Source: Nonomuraea africana
GTDB taxonomy: Bacteria > Actinomycetota > Actinomycetes > Streptosporangiales > Streptosporangiaceae
Direction: 5' to 3'
NCBI RefSeq assembly: GCF_014873535.1
Contig: NZ_JADBEF010000001.1
Span: 4,526,001-4,590,000, forward strand
Length of the DNA: 64,000 bases
A program made the translations under genes and the position numbers. The notes beneath the pieces were generated by a model. It worked only from the letters and a program-made list of their open reading frames with translations, did not search any database and had not been told where the DNA came from. Of the stretch, positions 47,279 through 54,298 are shown piece by piece; within the stretch, counting starts at the first letter, position 1, and each line of letters opens with the position of its first letter.

Positions 47279-47861
47279 GCTGACTCCCGAAGATCGTGTG
47301 CCATGTCTTGACGTAGTCCGCTTGCTGGAGCGACTCGACGAGCGAGGAGACGAAGCGCAGCTCGGCCTCCAGCAGCGCGAGCCGGTACTCGTCGTCGACG
47401 AGGAAGACCCACGCGACCCCGCCCTCCGCCGCGGCGCGCACGGCCTCGCGGATCTGCCCGGCCTCCTCGGCCAGCGCGGCCGAGCGCCGCCCGAGCAGCT
47501 CGACCGCCTCGGCGGGGTCGAGGACGCTCAGCAGCGACAGCGCGGCCCCGAAGTGCGGGTACTCCGCCTTCGGCGTGGCGACCAGCTCGCGCAGCCAGTC
47601 GTAGAGCTCGGCGCGGCCCTCGTCGGTGAGCGCGTAGAGGGTGCGCTCGGGCCGCTCGGTGTCGCGCACACTGCCCTGCTCGACGATGAACCCGGCCTTC
47701 GCCAGCTGCTTGACGACCATGTAGAGCGAGCCCCTGTTGTACCGGAAGCTGCGGTCCTTCTCGGTCTCCTGCAGCCGCCGTCCCAGCTCGTACGGATGCA
47801 TCGGCTCCATCAACAGGAACGCCAGCACCGCCAGCGCGAGCGGGTTGGACACCTTGCGCAC
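47265..47861 (-). CDS. PadR-family transcriptional regulator
   Basis: About 198 residues from GTG 47861, with AGGAGGG just before it. A TTG at 47885 inside the operator is less likely. The winged helix reads VSNPLALAVLAFLLMEPMHP, YELGRRLQETEKDRSFRYNR, GSLYMVVKQLAKAGFIVEQG, and the C-terminal dimerisation helices run AEAVELLGRRSAALAEEAGQ onward. PadR proteins of this subfamily respond to phenolics or antibiotics. It is the first gene of a two-gene unit with a flavin monooxygenase, and its upstream region carries a tandem palindrome. Confidence 0.93.
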   Translation of the reverse strand: MRKVSNPLALAVLAFLLMEPMHPYELGRRLQETEKDRSFRYNRGSLYMVVKQLAKAGFIVEQGSVRDTERPERTLYALTDEGRAELYDWLRELVATPKAEYPHFGAALSLLSVLDPAEAVELLGRRSAALAEEAGQIREAVRAAAEGGVAWVFLVDDEYRLALLEAELRFVSSLVESLQQADYVKTWHTIFGSQHDDG

Positions 47862-47869
47862 GAACCCTC

Positions 47870-47905
47870 CTATAGTTGATACCAACTAGTTGATTTCAAC
47901 TATAG
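47870..47905. promoter_or_regulatory. Tandem palindromic operator of PadR
   Basis: CTATAGTTGA (47870-47879) and TCAACTATAG (47896-47905) are perfect inverted arms. Inside, two head-to-tail half-dyads, AGTTGATACCAACT (47874-47887) and AGTTGATTTCAACT (47888-47901), each contain AGTTG-N4-CAACT. The site overlaps the ribosome binding site region of padR and lies 111-146 bp upstream of the solute-binding protein gene. Confidence 0.75.
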
Positions 47906-47924
47906 CCGAGAGCGTCTGTCAATT

Positions 47925-47967
47925 GTTAGGAAACCTTCGTTGACATTCGAGCTGTTTCTGGGGAAAC
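47925..47967. promoter_or_regulatory. Operator candidates upstream of the ABC transporter
   Basis: GTTAGGAAACCTTCG (47925-47939) matches the motif before the hexosaminidase at 11 of 15 positions. TTGACA follows about 3 bp later and could be a -35 element. A second inverted repeat, GTTTC (47954-47958) with GAAAC (47963-47967), lies within the expected promoter. A sugar-responsive repressor is suggested but none is encoded beside the transporter. Confidence 0.4.
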
Positions 47968-48015
47968 GTGAGCGATATCGGGGGAATTTGAGCGTCGGTC
48001 AAGGAGGAACCCACC

Positions 48016-49302
48016 ATGACCCAACGTCTGCCGATCACCCGTAGAAGCATGCTGCTCGGTGCCGCCGCCTTCGGAGTCCCCGCGATCCTCGCCGGTTGCG
48101 GGAGTCCCGGTAATCAGAACACGCCCGGCGCCGGCGGCTCGGCCGCGCGCGGCACGGTCACGATCGGCTCCAACGCCTCCGACGAGATTCCCAAGAAGTC
48201 ACTGGAAACCGTGGTCAAGGCCTTCACCCAGGCCGACGTCCGGATCAACACGGTGGACCACAACACCTTCCAGGAGAACATCAACCGCTACCTCAAGGGC
48301 AGCCCTGACGACGTCTTCACCTGGTTCGCCGGGTACCGGATGCAGTTCTTCGCCGAGCAGGGGCTGGCCACCGACATCTCCGACGTGTGGCAGGACATCG
48401 CGGCCGATTACACCCCCGCCTTCAAGGCGGCCTCGACCGGCTCGGACGGCAAGCAGTACTTCGTGCCGTTCACCTACTACCCATGGGCGGTCTTCTACCG
48501 CAAGAGCCTGTGGGAGGAGAAGGGCTACCAGCCGCCCAAGACACTTGACGAGTTCACCGCGCTGGCCAGGAAGATGAAGGCCGACGGGCTGATCCCCATC
48601 GCCTTCGCCGACAAGGACGGCTGGCCCGCGATGGGCACCTTCGACATCCTCAACATGCGGACCAACGGCTACGACTTCCACATCTCCCTCATGGCAGGCA
48701 AGGAGTCGTGGACCGACCCGAAGGTGAAACAGGTCTTCGACACCTGGCGCGGGTTGATGGAGTTCCACCAGCCCGCGGCGCTCGGCCGTACCTGGCAGGA
48801 GGCGGGGCAGTCGCTGGCCCAGAAGAAGACGGGCATGTACCTGCTCGGCATGTTCGTCGCGCAGCAGTTCCCCGAGTCCGAGCGCGACGACATCGACTTC
48901 TTCACCTTCCCCGAGATCAACCCGCAGTTCGGCACCGACTCCATCGACGCGCCGATCGACGGCTACATGATCTCGGCCAAGGCCAAGAACGTGGACGGCG
49001 CCAAGGCGCTGCTCAAGCACTTCGCGCAGGCCTCGTCGCAGAACGCGGCCACCAAGCTCGACCCCGGCACACTGGCCGCCAGCTCCAAGGCCGACACCAG
49101 CGGCTACAGCGCGCTGCAGAAACGCGGCGCCGAACTGGTCTCGCAGGCGACGCACATCGCCCAGTTCCTCGACCGCGACACCAGGCCCGACTTCGCCTCG
49201 ACCGTGATGATCCCCGCGCTGCAGCGCTTCGTCGGCAAACCCGACGACATCGATCCACTGCTCAAGGACATCGAGGCGCAGAAAGTCAACATCTTCCGTT
49301 GA
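48016..49302 (+). CDS. ABC transporter sugar-binding lipoprotein (family 1)
   Basis: A 428-residue extracellular solute-binding protein. ATG 48016 follows AAGGAGGA. The N-terminus carries RRSMLLGAAAFGVPAILAGC, a twin-arginine-like signal ending in a lipobox with Cys at residue 28. The mature part shows family 1 features: NINRYLKGSPDDVFTWFAGY, FVPFTYYPWAVFYRKSLWEE, MKADGLIPIAFADKDGWPAM, FDTWRGLMEFHQPAALGRTW and APIDGYMISAKAK. It delivers an oligosaccharide or similar sugar to the two permeases that follow, coupled by TTGA and GTGA overlaps. Confidence 0.95.
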   Translation: MTQRLPITRRSMLLGAAAFGVPAILAGCGSPGNQNTPGAGGSAARGTVTIGSNASDEIPKKSLETVVKAFTQADVRINTVDHNTFQENINRYLKGSPDDVFTWFAGYRMQFFAEQGLATDISDVWQDIAADYTPAFKAASTGSDGKQYFVPFTYYPWAVFYRKSLWEEKGYQPPKTLDEFTALARKMKADGLIPIAFADKDGWPAMGTFDILNMRTNGYDFHISLMAGKESWTDPKVKQVFDTWRGLMEFHQPAALGRTWQEAGQSLAQKKTGMYLLGMFVAQQFPESERDDIDFFTFPEINPQFGTDSIDAPIDGYMISAKAKNVDGAKALLKHFAQASSQNAATKLDPGTLAASSKADTSGYSALQKRGAELVSQATHIAQFLDRDTRPDFASTVMIPALQRFVGKPDDIDPLLKDIEAQKVNIFR

Positions 49303-50168
49303 TCACGCGACGCTACTCCCGCAGAGACCTCGCCGTCCTGGGCTTCGGGCTCGGGGCGGCCGTCCTGGTCAACGTGGCCCTCATCTGGGGGCCCACGCTG
49401 GCCTCCGTCGCGTTGTCGGGCACCGACTGGAACGGCATCTCCGAGCTGCGCTGGATCGGCACGCGCAACTACGGCGACCTGGCCGGCGAGTACCCGCCGT
49501 TCTGGTCCGCGGTCCGCAACAACGTGCTGTGGCTGGCCTTCCTCGGCCTGATCGCGACGCCGTTCGGCCTGTTCTGCGCGGTGCTGCTGGACCGGCGGCT
49601 CAAGCTGTCGCGGGTCTACCAGAGCGCGCTCTACCTGCCGGTGGTGCTGTCGCTGGCCGTGGTCGGCTTCATCGCCCAGCTCGTCTACTCCTCCGACTAC
49701 GGCGTGCTGAACGCGGTGACCGGCTTGACCACCGACTGGCTCGGCGACAGCTCGATCAACATCTGGGTCGTCATGGTGGCGGCGGCCTGGCGGCACGTCG
49801 GCTACGTCATGATCATCTATCTGGCCGGGCTGAAGGCGGTCGACCCCGCGCTGAAGGAGGCCGCCGCGATCGACGGAGCCAGCGAGGCGCAGACCTTCTT
49901 CCGCGTCGTCTTCCCCACCCTGCGGCCCATCAACGTCATCGTGTTCGTGATCACGGTGATCGAGGCCCTGCGGGCCTTCGACATCGTCTACGCGATCAAC
50001 AAGGGCCGCAACGGCCTGGAGCTGCTGTCGGTGCTGGTCACCGAGAACATCGTGGGCGAGGCCAGCAGGATCGGCTTCGGCTCGGCGATCGCGGTGATCC
50101 TGCTGGTGATCTCGATGGGGTTCATCGTCACCTACCTCTCGCAGCTGTTCAAGGAGGATCACCGGTGA
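49299..50168 (+). CDS. ABC sugar transporter permease 1 (MalF-like)
   Basis: A 289-residue inner-membrane permease with six helices. The start is TTG 49299, overlapping the TGA of the binding-protein gene, an uncommon TTGA coupling. The EAA loop that contacts the ATPase is KEAAAIDGASEAQTFFRVVF, PTLRPI. The last helices include FDIVYAINKGRNGLELLSV. No ATP-binding subunit gene is present in the cluster, as is usual for actinomycete sugar importers that share a multitask ATPase such as MsiK. Confidence 0.94.
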   Translation: MITRRYSRRDLAVLGFGLGAAVLVNVALIWGPTLASVALSGTDWNGISELRWIGTRNYGDLAGEYPPFWSAVRNNVLWLAFLGLIATPFGLFCAVLLDRRLKLSRVYQSALYLPVVLSLAVVGFIAQLVYSSDYGVLNAVTGLTTDWLGDSSINIWVVMVAAAWRHVGYVMIIYLAGLKAVDPALKEAAAIDGASEAQTFFRVVFPTLRPINVIVFVITVIEALRAFDIVYAINKGRNGLELLSVLVTENIVGEASRIGFGSAIAVILLVISMGFIVTYLSQLFKEDHR

Positions 50169-51079
50169 CACTGACCGCCTCCCGTCCCACCGCGGTGGAG
50201 CCCGGCCAGTCACAGATCAAGCGGCCCTTCCGGCCGTTGCGGCTGGTGCTGCACGTCTTTCTCGGGCTGGTCGCGCTGGGGTGGCTGCTGCCGCTGCTGC
50301 TGGCCGTGTACGCCTCGCTCCGGCCGTACGTGGAGACGGCCGAGCTGGGGTACTTCTCGCTGCCACGCACGCTCACGCTCGACTACTACAGCCAGGCCTG
50401 GAGCCAGGCCGACCTGCCGAAGTACTACCTCAACACGCTGATCATCGTGGTGCCCGGCGTGATCCTCACCCTCCTGATGGCCTCCTTCACCGCCTTCGCC
50501 ATCGCGAGGCTGCGCATCCCGGGGCGCAGGGTGCTGCTGGTGGTCTTCACCGCGGGCAACCTGCTGCCGCCCCAGGTGCTGATCACGCCGCTCTACACCC
50601 TGTACACGCTGATCCCGCTGCCGTGGTGGCTGTCGGACTCGCTGTCGCTGTACGACTCCTATCTCGGGCTGATCCTCATCCACGTGGCCTTCCAGTTCGG
50701 GTTCTGCGTGTTCGTGCTGGCCAACTTCATGCGGACGATCCCCGAGGAGATCTCCGAGGCGGCGATGGTCGACGGGGCAGGCGTGTGGCGGCGCTACTGG
50801 CAGCTCACGCTGCCGCTGTGCCGTCCGGCCCTGGCGGCGTTGTCGACGCTGCAGTTCACCTGGATGTACAACGACTTCCTGTGGGCGCTGGTGCTGATGT
50901 CGTCGGGCGACAAGCTGCCTGTCACGTCGGCGCTGAACAACCTGCGCGGGCAGTTCTTCACCGACTACAACCTGCTGGCGGCGGGGTCGCTGCTGGTGGC
51001 GTTGCCGACTCTGATCGTCTTCCAGCTCCTGCACAAGCAGTTCGTCTCGGGCCTCACGCTCGGTTCGACCAAGGGCTGA
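50165..51079 (+). CDS. ABC sugar transporter permease 2 (MalG-like)
   Basis: A 304-residue permease with six helices, starting at GTG 50165 overlapping the previous TGA. The EAA loop is SEAAMVDGAGVWRRYWQLTL, PLCRPAL, and NTLIIVVPGVILTLLMASFT is a typical second helix. The C-terminus LLHKQFVSGLTLGSTKG is the canonical end of MalG-type proteins, so this gene is complete. The DNA one base after its stop continues directly into a truncated epimerase reading frame, which marks a recombination joint. Confidence 0.94.
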   Translation: MTLTASRPTAVEPGQSQIKRPFRPLRLVLHVFLGLVALGWLLPLLLAVYASLRPYVETAELGYFSLPRTLTLDYYSQAWSQADLPKYYLNTLIIVVPGVILTLLMASFTAFAIARLRIPGRRVLLVVFTAGNLLPPQVLITPLYTLYTLIPLPWWLSDSLSLYDSYLGLILIHVAFQFGFCVFVLANFMRTIPEEISEAAMVDGAGVWRRYWQLTLPLCRPALAALSTLQFTWMYNDFLWALVLMSSGDKLPVTSALNNLRGQFFTDYNLLAAGSLLVALPTLIVFQLLHKQFVSGLTLGSTKG

Positions 51080-51545
51080 GGCGATCGCCAAGCACTTCGG
51101 CGAGCAGCTCATGGACGCCGCCGTCCGCAGGAGCGACCTGCGGTGCGTCTCCATCCGCCCGAGCTGGGTGCAGCACGAGGGCACCTACGAGCGCAACCTC
51201 GGGCCCGTCGTCAGGGACGCCGCCGCGGCGGGCGTCAGCCTGGGCAGCTACATCGACGTCCACGACCTGGCCGACGCCATCGTGCTGTCGGTGGAGTCGG
51301 CGCTGGAGGGTCACGAGGTGTTCTACATCGCCTCGCCCGACAACGCCGGCGGGCGTGACCTGCGGGAACTGGCCAAGCAGACCTTCGGCGACGCAGTCGA
51401 GGTGCGCCCGTACGCCCGCGTGGACGCCTCGGCCATCTCCTGCGACAAGGCGGCCCGCCTCCTGGGCTGGACGCCCAGGAGGTCGTGGCGCGACTACCTT
51501 GACGCCGATGGCGTCACTCTGCCGATTGCGGTGACGTCGGATTGA
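51078..51545 (+). pseudogene. 5'-truncated NAD-dependent epimerase/dehydratase remnant
   Basis: The frame is open from about 51078, right at the permease stop, and runs AIAKHFGEQLMDAAVRRSDL, CVSIRPSWVQHEGTYERNLG, YIDVHDLADAIVLSVESALE, EVFYIASPDNAGGRDLRELA to LLGWTPRRSWRDYL. This is the C-terminal half of an extended SDR. The Lys of the YxxxK catalytic pair is kept (AIAK), but the Tyr position is occupied by sequence from the joint, and the Rossmann NAD-binding half is gone. ATG 51111 could express a 144-residue fragment, but no activity is expected. The copy is otherwise undegraded, suggesting a recent event. Confidence 0.85.
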
Positions 51546-51561
51546 TGTCATGATGACGTCA
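51543..51561. promoter_or_regulatory. Repeated TGAYGTCA operator at the ribbon-helix-helix start
   Basis: TGATGTCA (51543-51550) and the perfect palindrome TGACGTCA (51554-51561) lie 11 bp apart, and the last base is the A of ATG 51561. Short tandem 8-bp half-dyads on successive DNA turns are typical MetJ/CopG/Arc operators. Confidence 0.65.
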
Positions 51562-52097
51562 TGGATCTGACGGCGTTCATCGAGAATCTAAGCAGGGAGT
51601 TCGGCGACGCGGCCGACGCCGCGGGGCCCGAGGCCCGTGCCACCGCCGAGCGGCTCACCGCGGTGCTCGACTCGGCGGTCAGGCTGACGCTCATCGAGGT
51701 GCTCTCCGAGGCCGCCGACGAGCTGACGAGAGCGCTCGACCCAGGGGTCGTCGACGTGCGCATGCGCGGGAGAGAGCCCCAGTTCGTGGTCACCGTGCCC
51801 GAGCACTGGCACGGCGGCCCGTCCAGCGAGCACGCTCAGCCGCCGTTCCCTCCGTCGCCGCCCGCCCCGCCCGCGCCGCCCACGCCTCCCGGCGAGGCCG
51901 ACCAGGGCACGGCCCGGATGACGCTCCGGCTGCCCGAGTCGCTGAAGGCCCGCATCGAGCACGCGGCGGCCGCCTCGGGAGCCTCGGTCAACTCCTGGCT
52001 GGTGAGGGCCCTGACCGCCGCCGTGTCCGACCCGCAGCCGCCGCAGCGCCCCGGCCCTCCTGGCGCCGGCCGCCGCATCAGCGGCTGGGTCCGCTGA
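51561..52097 (+). CDS. Ribbon-helix-helix DNA-binding protein with helical N-domain
   Basis: A 178-residue protein. Residues 1-60 are helical (LTAFIENLSREFGDAADAAG), followed by VDVRMRGREPQFVVTVPEH, then a proline-rich linker near residues 95-112 (PPSPPAPPAPPTPPGEA). The C-terminal 50 residues (ARMTLRLPESLKARIEHAAA, ASGASVNSWLVRALTAAV) are an Arc/HicB-like ribbon-helix-helix. ATG 51561 is the end of its own palindromic operator and has no Shine-Dalgarno, indicating an autoregulated leaderless gene. It is followed by a DUF4097 gene 36 bp downstream, a pairing I have seen repeatedly in actinomycetes. Confidence 0.85.
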   Translation: MDLTAFIENLSREFGDAADAAGPEARATAERLTAVLDSAVRLTLIEVLSEAADELTRALDPGVVDVRMRGREPQFVVTVPEHWHGGPSSEHAQPPFPPSPPAPPAPPTPPGEADQGTARMTLRLPESLKARIEHAAAASGASVNSWLVRALTAAVSDPQPPQRPGPPGAGRRISGWVR

Positions 52098-52133
52098 CCT
52101 CTTCTTCACCTCTCACAGAGACGGAGCCGCGCC

Positions 52134-52925
52134 ATGCCCGTTTTCGCCACCACCGCCCCGCCCACCGTCCACGTCGACTTCCCCGCGGGCGAGCTGCGGG
52201 TCTCGGCCACCGACCGCCAGGACACCGCGGTCGAGGTACGGCCGGCCGCACCCGCGGGCCCGCACGACCACGAGTACGCGCAGGCCGTCCAGATCGAGCA
52301 CGCCGACGGGGTGATCACCGTCAGGGCCCCCGACCGGCAGCGGTTCAGGCGCGCGTCCGCGCTCCACATCGACATCGCGCTGCCCGAGGGGTCGAGCCTG
52401 CGCGCCGAGACCGCCTCCGCCGACGTCACCACCACGGGCCCGCTGCACGAGGTCGACATCACCTCCGCCTCCGGTGACGTCACCGTGGCACACGCGGCCA
52501 CCCTCCGCGTCAAGACCGCCTCAGGTGACGTCAGATGTGACGTCACCACCGGCGACGCGGCCATCGACGCCACATCGGGCAGGGTGGGCCTCGGCTCCGT
52601 CGGTGGCCACGCCGACGTCACCACCGCCTCGGGCGACGCCGTGATCGGCCGCGCCGAGGGCGACGTCACCAGCCGCACGGCGTCGGGCGACCTCGTCGTG
52701 CGATCCGTGACCAGAGGGCAGGTCGACGCCAGGAGCGCGTCGGGCGATGTCACGGTCTCGGTCACGAAGGGCACGGCCGCCTGGCTGGAGGTCTCGTCAC
52801 TGTCGGGCCGGGTCAGCTCCGAGCTGGAGCAGTCGGGCGCGCCCGACGACGGCGCCGAGACGCTCGAGGTCCGGGCCCGCACGCTGAGCGGCGACATCGC
52901 CATCCTGAGGGCCGGCTCGCGGTGA
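52134..52925 (+). CDS. DUF4097-family beta-helix-like protein
   Basis: A 263-residue protein from ATG 52134 made of short repeating strands built on an S-G-D-V unit: ASADVTTTGP, SASGDVTVAHA, TASGDVRCDVTTGD, TASGDAVIGRAEGD, TASGDLVVRSVTRG, SASGDVTVSVTKG, LSGDIAILR. It has no signal peptide or membrane helix, so unlike many DUF4097 proteins it should stay in the cytoplasm. These repeats fold as a right-handed beta-solenoid. The function is unknown. Its own repeats contain several TGACGTCA copies at the DNA level, the same word as the upstream operator. Confidence 0.88.
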   Translation: MPVFATTAPPTVHVDFPAGELRVSATDRQDTAVEVRPAAPAGPHDHEYAQAVQIEHADGVITVRAPDRQRFRRASALHIDIALPEGSSLRAETASADVTTTGPLHEVDITSASGDVTVAHAATLRVKTASGDVRCDVTTGDAAIDATSGRVGLGSVGGHADVTTASGDAVIGRAEGDVTSRTASGDLVVRSVTRGQVDARSASGDVTVSVTKGTAAWLEVSSLSGRVSSELEQSGAPDDGAETLEVRARTLSGDIAILRAGSR

Positions 52926-52974
52926 ACGGCCCGCCCGCCTCCTCCCCTACCAGTAGAAAGAGATCGGAGACGTT

Positions 52975-53160
52975 ATGAACGACCAACTCGCCCACCTGCA
53001 CGCCCAAGCCGTCCATCGCGACCGCGTCGCCGAGGCCGAGCGCCTGGTCGCGGTGGCGCCCACGCGGGCGCCCTTCCGCCAGACGCTGGCGCTGCGCCTG
53101 CACCGCCTGGCCGACTCCATCGACCCCGCCCAGCGCCCTCGCGTCCGCCCCTCCCACTAG
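52975..53160 (+). CDS. Small basic protein of the DUF4097 cluster
   Basis: 61 residues from ATG 52975, with GGAG 7 bp upstream. The sequence is a single amphipathic, Arg/His-rich protein (LAHLHAQAVHRDRVAEAERL, LALRLHRLADSID). No family is recognised. The clear ribosome binding site, same strand and spacing of 49 bp from DUF4097 argue that it is real and in the same operon. A hairpin terminator begins at the base after its stop codon. Confidence 0.7.
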   Translation: MNDQLAHLHAQAVHRDRVAEAERLVAVAPTRAPFRQTLALRLHRLADSIDPAQRPRVRPSH

Positions 53161-53185
53161 ACCCGCTCCCACTGGAGGAGCGGGT
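53161..53185. terminator. Bidirectional terminator between small protein and PimB-like gene
   Basis: ACCCGCTCC (53161-53169) pairs perfectly with GGAGCGGGT (53177-53185) around a 7-nt loop. It lies directly after the stop of the small protein gene and within the repeat that trails the glycosyltransferase gene. Confidence 0.65.
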
Positions 53186-53229
53186 GGAAGCTGGAGGAGC
53201 GGGTGGAAGCTAGAGGAGCGTGTGGAAGC
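53173..53229. repeat. Three tandem 19-bp repeats at the end of the glycosyltransferase gene
   Basis: TGGAGGAGCGGGTGGAAGC occurs at 53173-53191 and 53192-53210 exactly, and at 53211-53229 with two changes (positions 2 and 11). The third copy encodes the last codons of the minus-strand glycosyltransferase, whose TAG stop straddles the junction of copies 2 and 3. Confidence 0.85.
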
Positions 53230-54298
53230 GGGCGGCGACGCGCGACCAGTCCCACTCGCCGGCCACCCACTCCCTGCCCCTCTCCCCCATCTTGCGCGCC
53301 CAGTCCGTGTCCACGAGGAGCTCGATCAACGCTCCCGCCACCTCCGGCACGGATCTGCCGTCCACGACGAGCCCCGTCTCCCCGTGCCGCACCGCGTCGG
53401 GCGCTCCCCCTGAGGCCCCCGCCACCACCGGCAGGCCGGTCGAGGAGGCCTCGAGGAACACGATCCCCAGCCCCTCGACGTCCATCCCGCCCATCCGCGT
53501 CCGGCAGGGCATGGCGAAGACGTCGCCCACCGCGTAGTACGACGGCAGCGACGAGGCCGGCACCACGCCGGTGAAGCGCACCGCGTCGCCCAGTCCCGCG
53601 GCCATCCGCTCCAGGCGCCGCCGGTAGGGCCCGCCGCCCACGACGAGCAGCACCGCCGAGGGCACCGCCCTGAGCACCAGCGGCCAGGCGCGGATCAGCC
53701 GGTCCTGTCCCTTGCGCGGCACGAGCCTGGAGACGCACACGACGACGGGCCGGTCCCCGAGACCGAGCGCGTGCCTGAGGCGTGCGGCGTCCACCGAGGG
53801 ACTGAAGACGTCGGTGTCCACGCCGGGCGCCAGCCGTACGAGCTTGCCGGGAGGGATCAGGGCGGCGAGCCTGGCGTGGGTGTAGGACCCCAGGTAGGTG
53901 ACCACGTCGGCGTGGGAGCCGATGCGCCGCATCAGGGGGCGGAACAGCGGCGACGACTCGTGCCCGTGGGTGAGCATGACGATCCTGCGCGCCCCCGCCG
54001 CGCGCAGGCGGGGGGCGAGCAGGCCGAGGGGCGCCGCGGCGCCGAAGACGACGGTCTCGGCCCCGTGCGCGGCCACCAGCCGCGCCGCGCGCCGCGCCAC
54101 GCCGGGGGTGGGCAGCATGAGCGAGGTGGGGTGCCGGACGACGGGGTAGGGCTGACGGCCGTCGAACTCCTCGCAGCCCCGCCAGCGCGGGGCGTAGACC
54201 ATGACGGACGGCATGCGCAGCGCGAGCCCGTGCACGAACGACTGGATGCCGCCCGGCCTCGGCGGGAAGTCGTTGGTGACGATGAGGACCCTGCTCAC
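53210..54298 (-). CDS. GT4 glycosyltransferase, PimB'-like mannosyltransferase
   Basis: A 362-residue GT-B enzyme. The N-terminal domain starts LIVTNDFPPRPGGIQSFVHG, the glycine-rich acceptor loop of PimB'. The donor-binding domain has RLAPGVDTDVFSP, VVCVSRLVPRKGQDRLIRAW, LLVVGGGPYRRRLE and the EX7E-type region VEGLGIVFLEASSTGLPVVA followed by GASGGAPDAV. It probably adds mannose to phosphatidylinositol monomannoside at the inner face of the membrane. GTG 54298 overlaps the stop of the M48 protease gene, so they are coupled. The last codons lie inside a 19-bp tandem repeat. Confidence 0.92.
   Translation of the reverse strand: MSRVLIVTNDFPPRPGGIQSFVHGLALRMPSVMVYAPRWRGCEEFDGRQPYPVVRHPTSLMLPTPGVARRAARLVAAHGAETVVFGAAAPLGLLAPRLRAAGARRIVMLTHGHESSPLFRPLMRRIGSHADVVTYLGSYTHARLAALIPPGKLVRLAPGVDTDVFSPSVDAARLRHALGLGDRPVVVCVSRLVPRKGQDRLIRAWPLVLRAVPSAVLLVVGGGPYRRRLERMAAGLGDAVRFTGVVPASSLPSYYAVGDVFAMPCRTRMGGMDVEGLGIVFLEASSTGLPVVAGASGGAPDAVRHGETGLVVDGRSVPEVAGALIELLVDTDWARKMGERGREWVAGEWDWSRVAARFHTLL

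Noticed and set aside
46054..51545. Accessory block (PadR to ABC transporter) as a mobile genomic island
   Set aside because: One border is a truncated epimerase, but there is no integrase, tRNA, direct repeat or composition shift to support a mobile element. Homologous replacement is sufficient.
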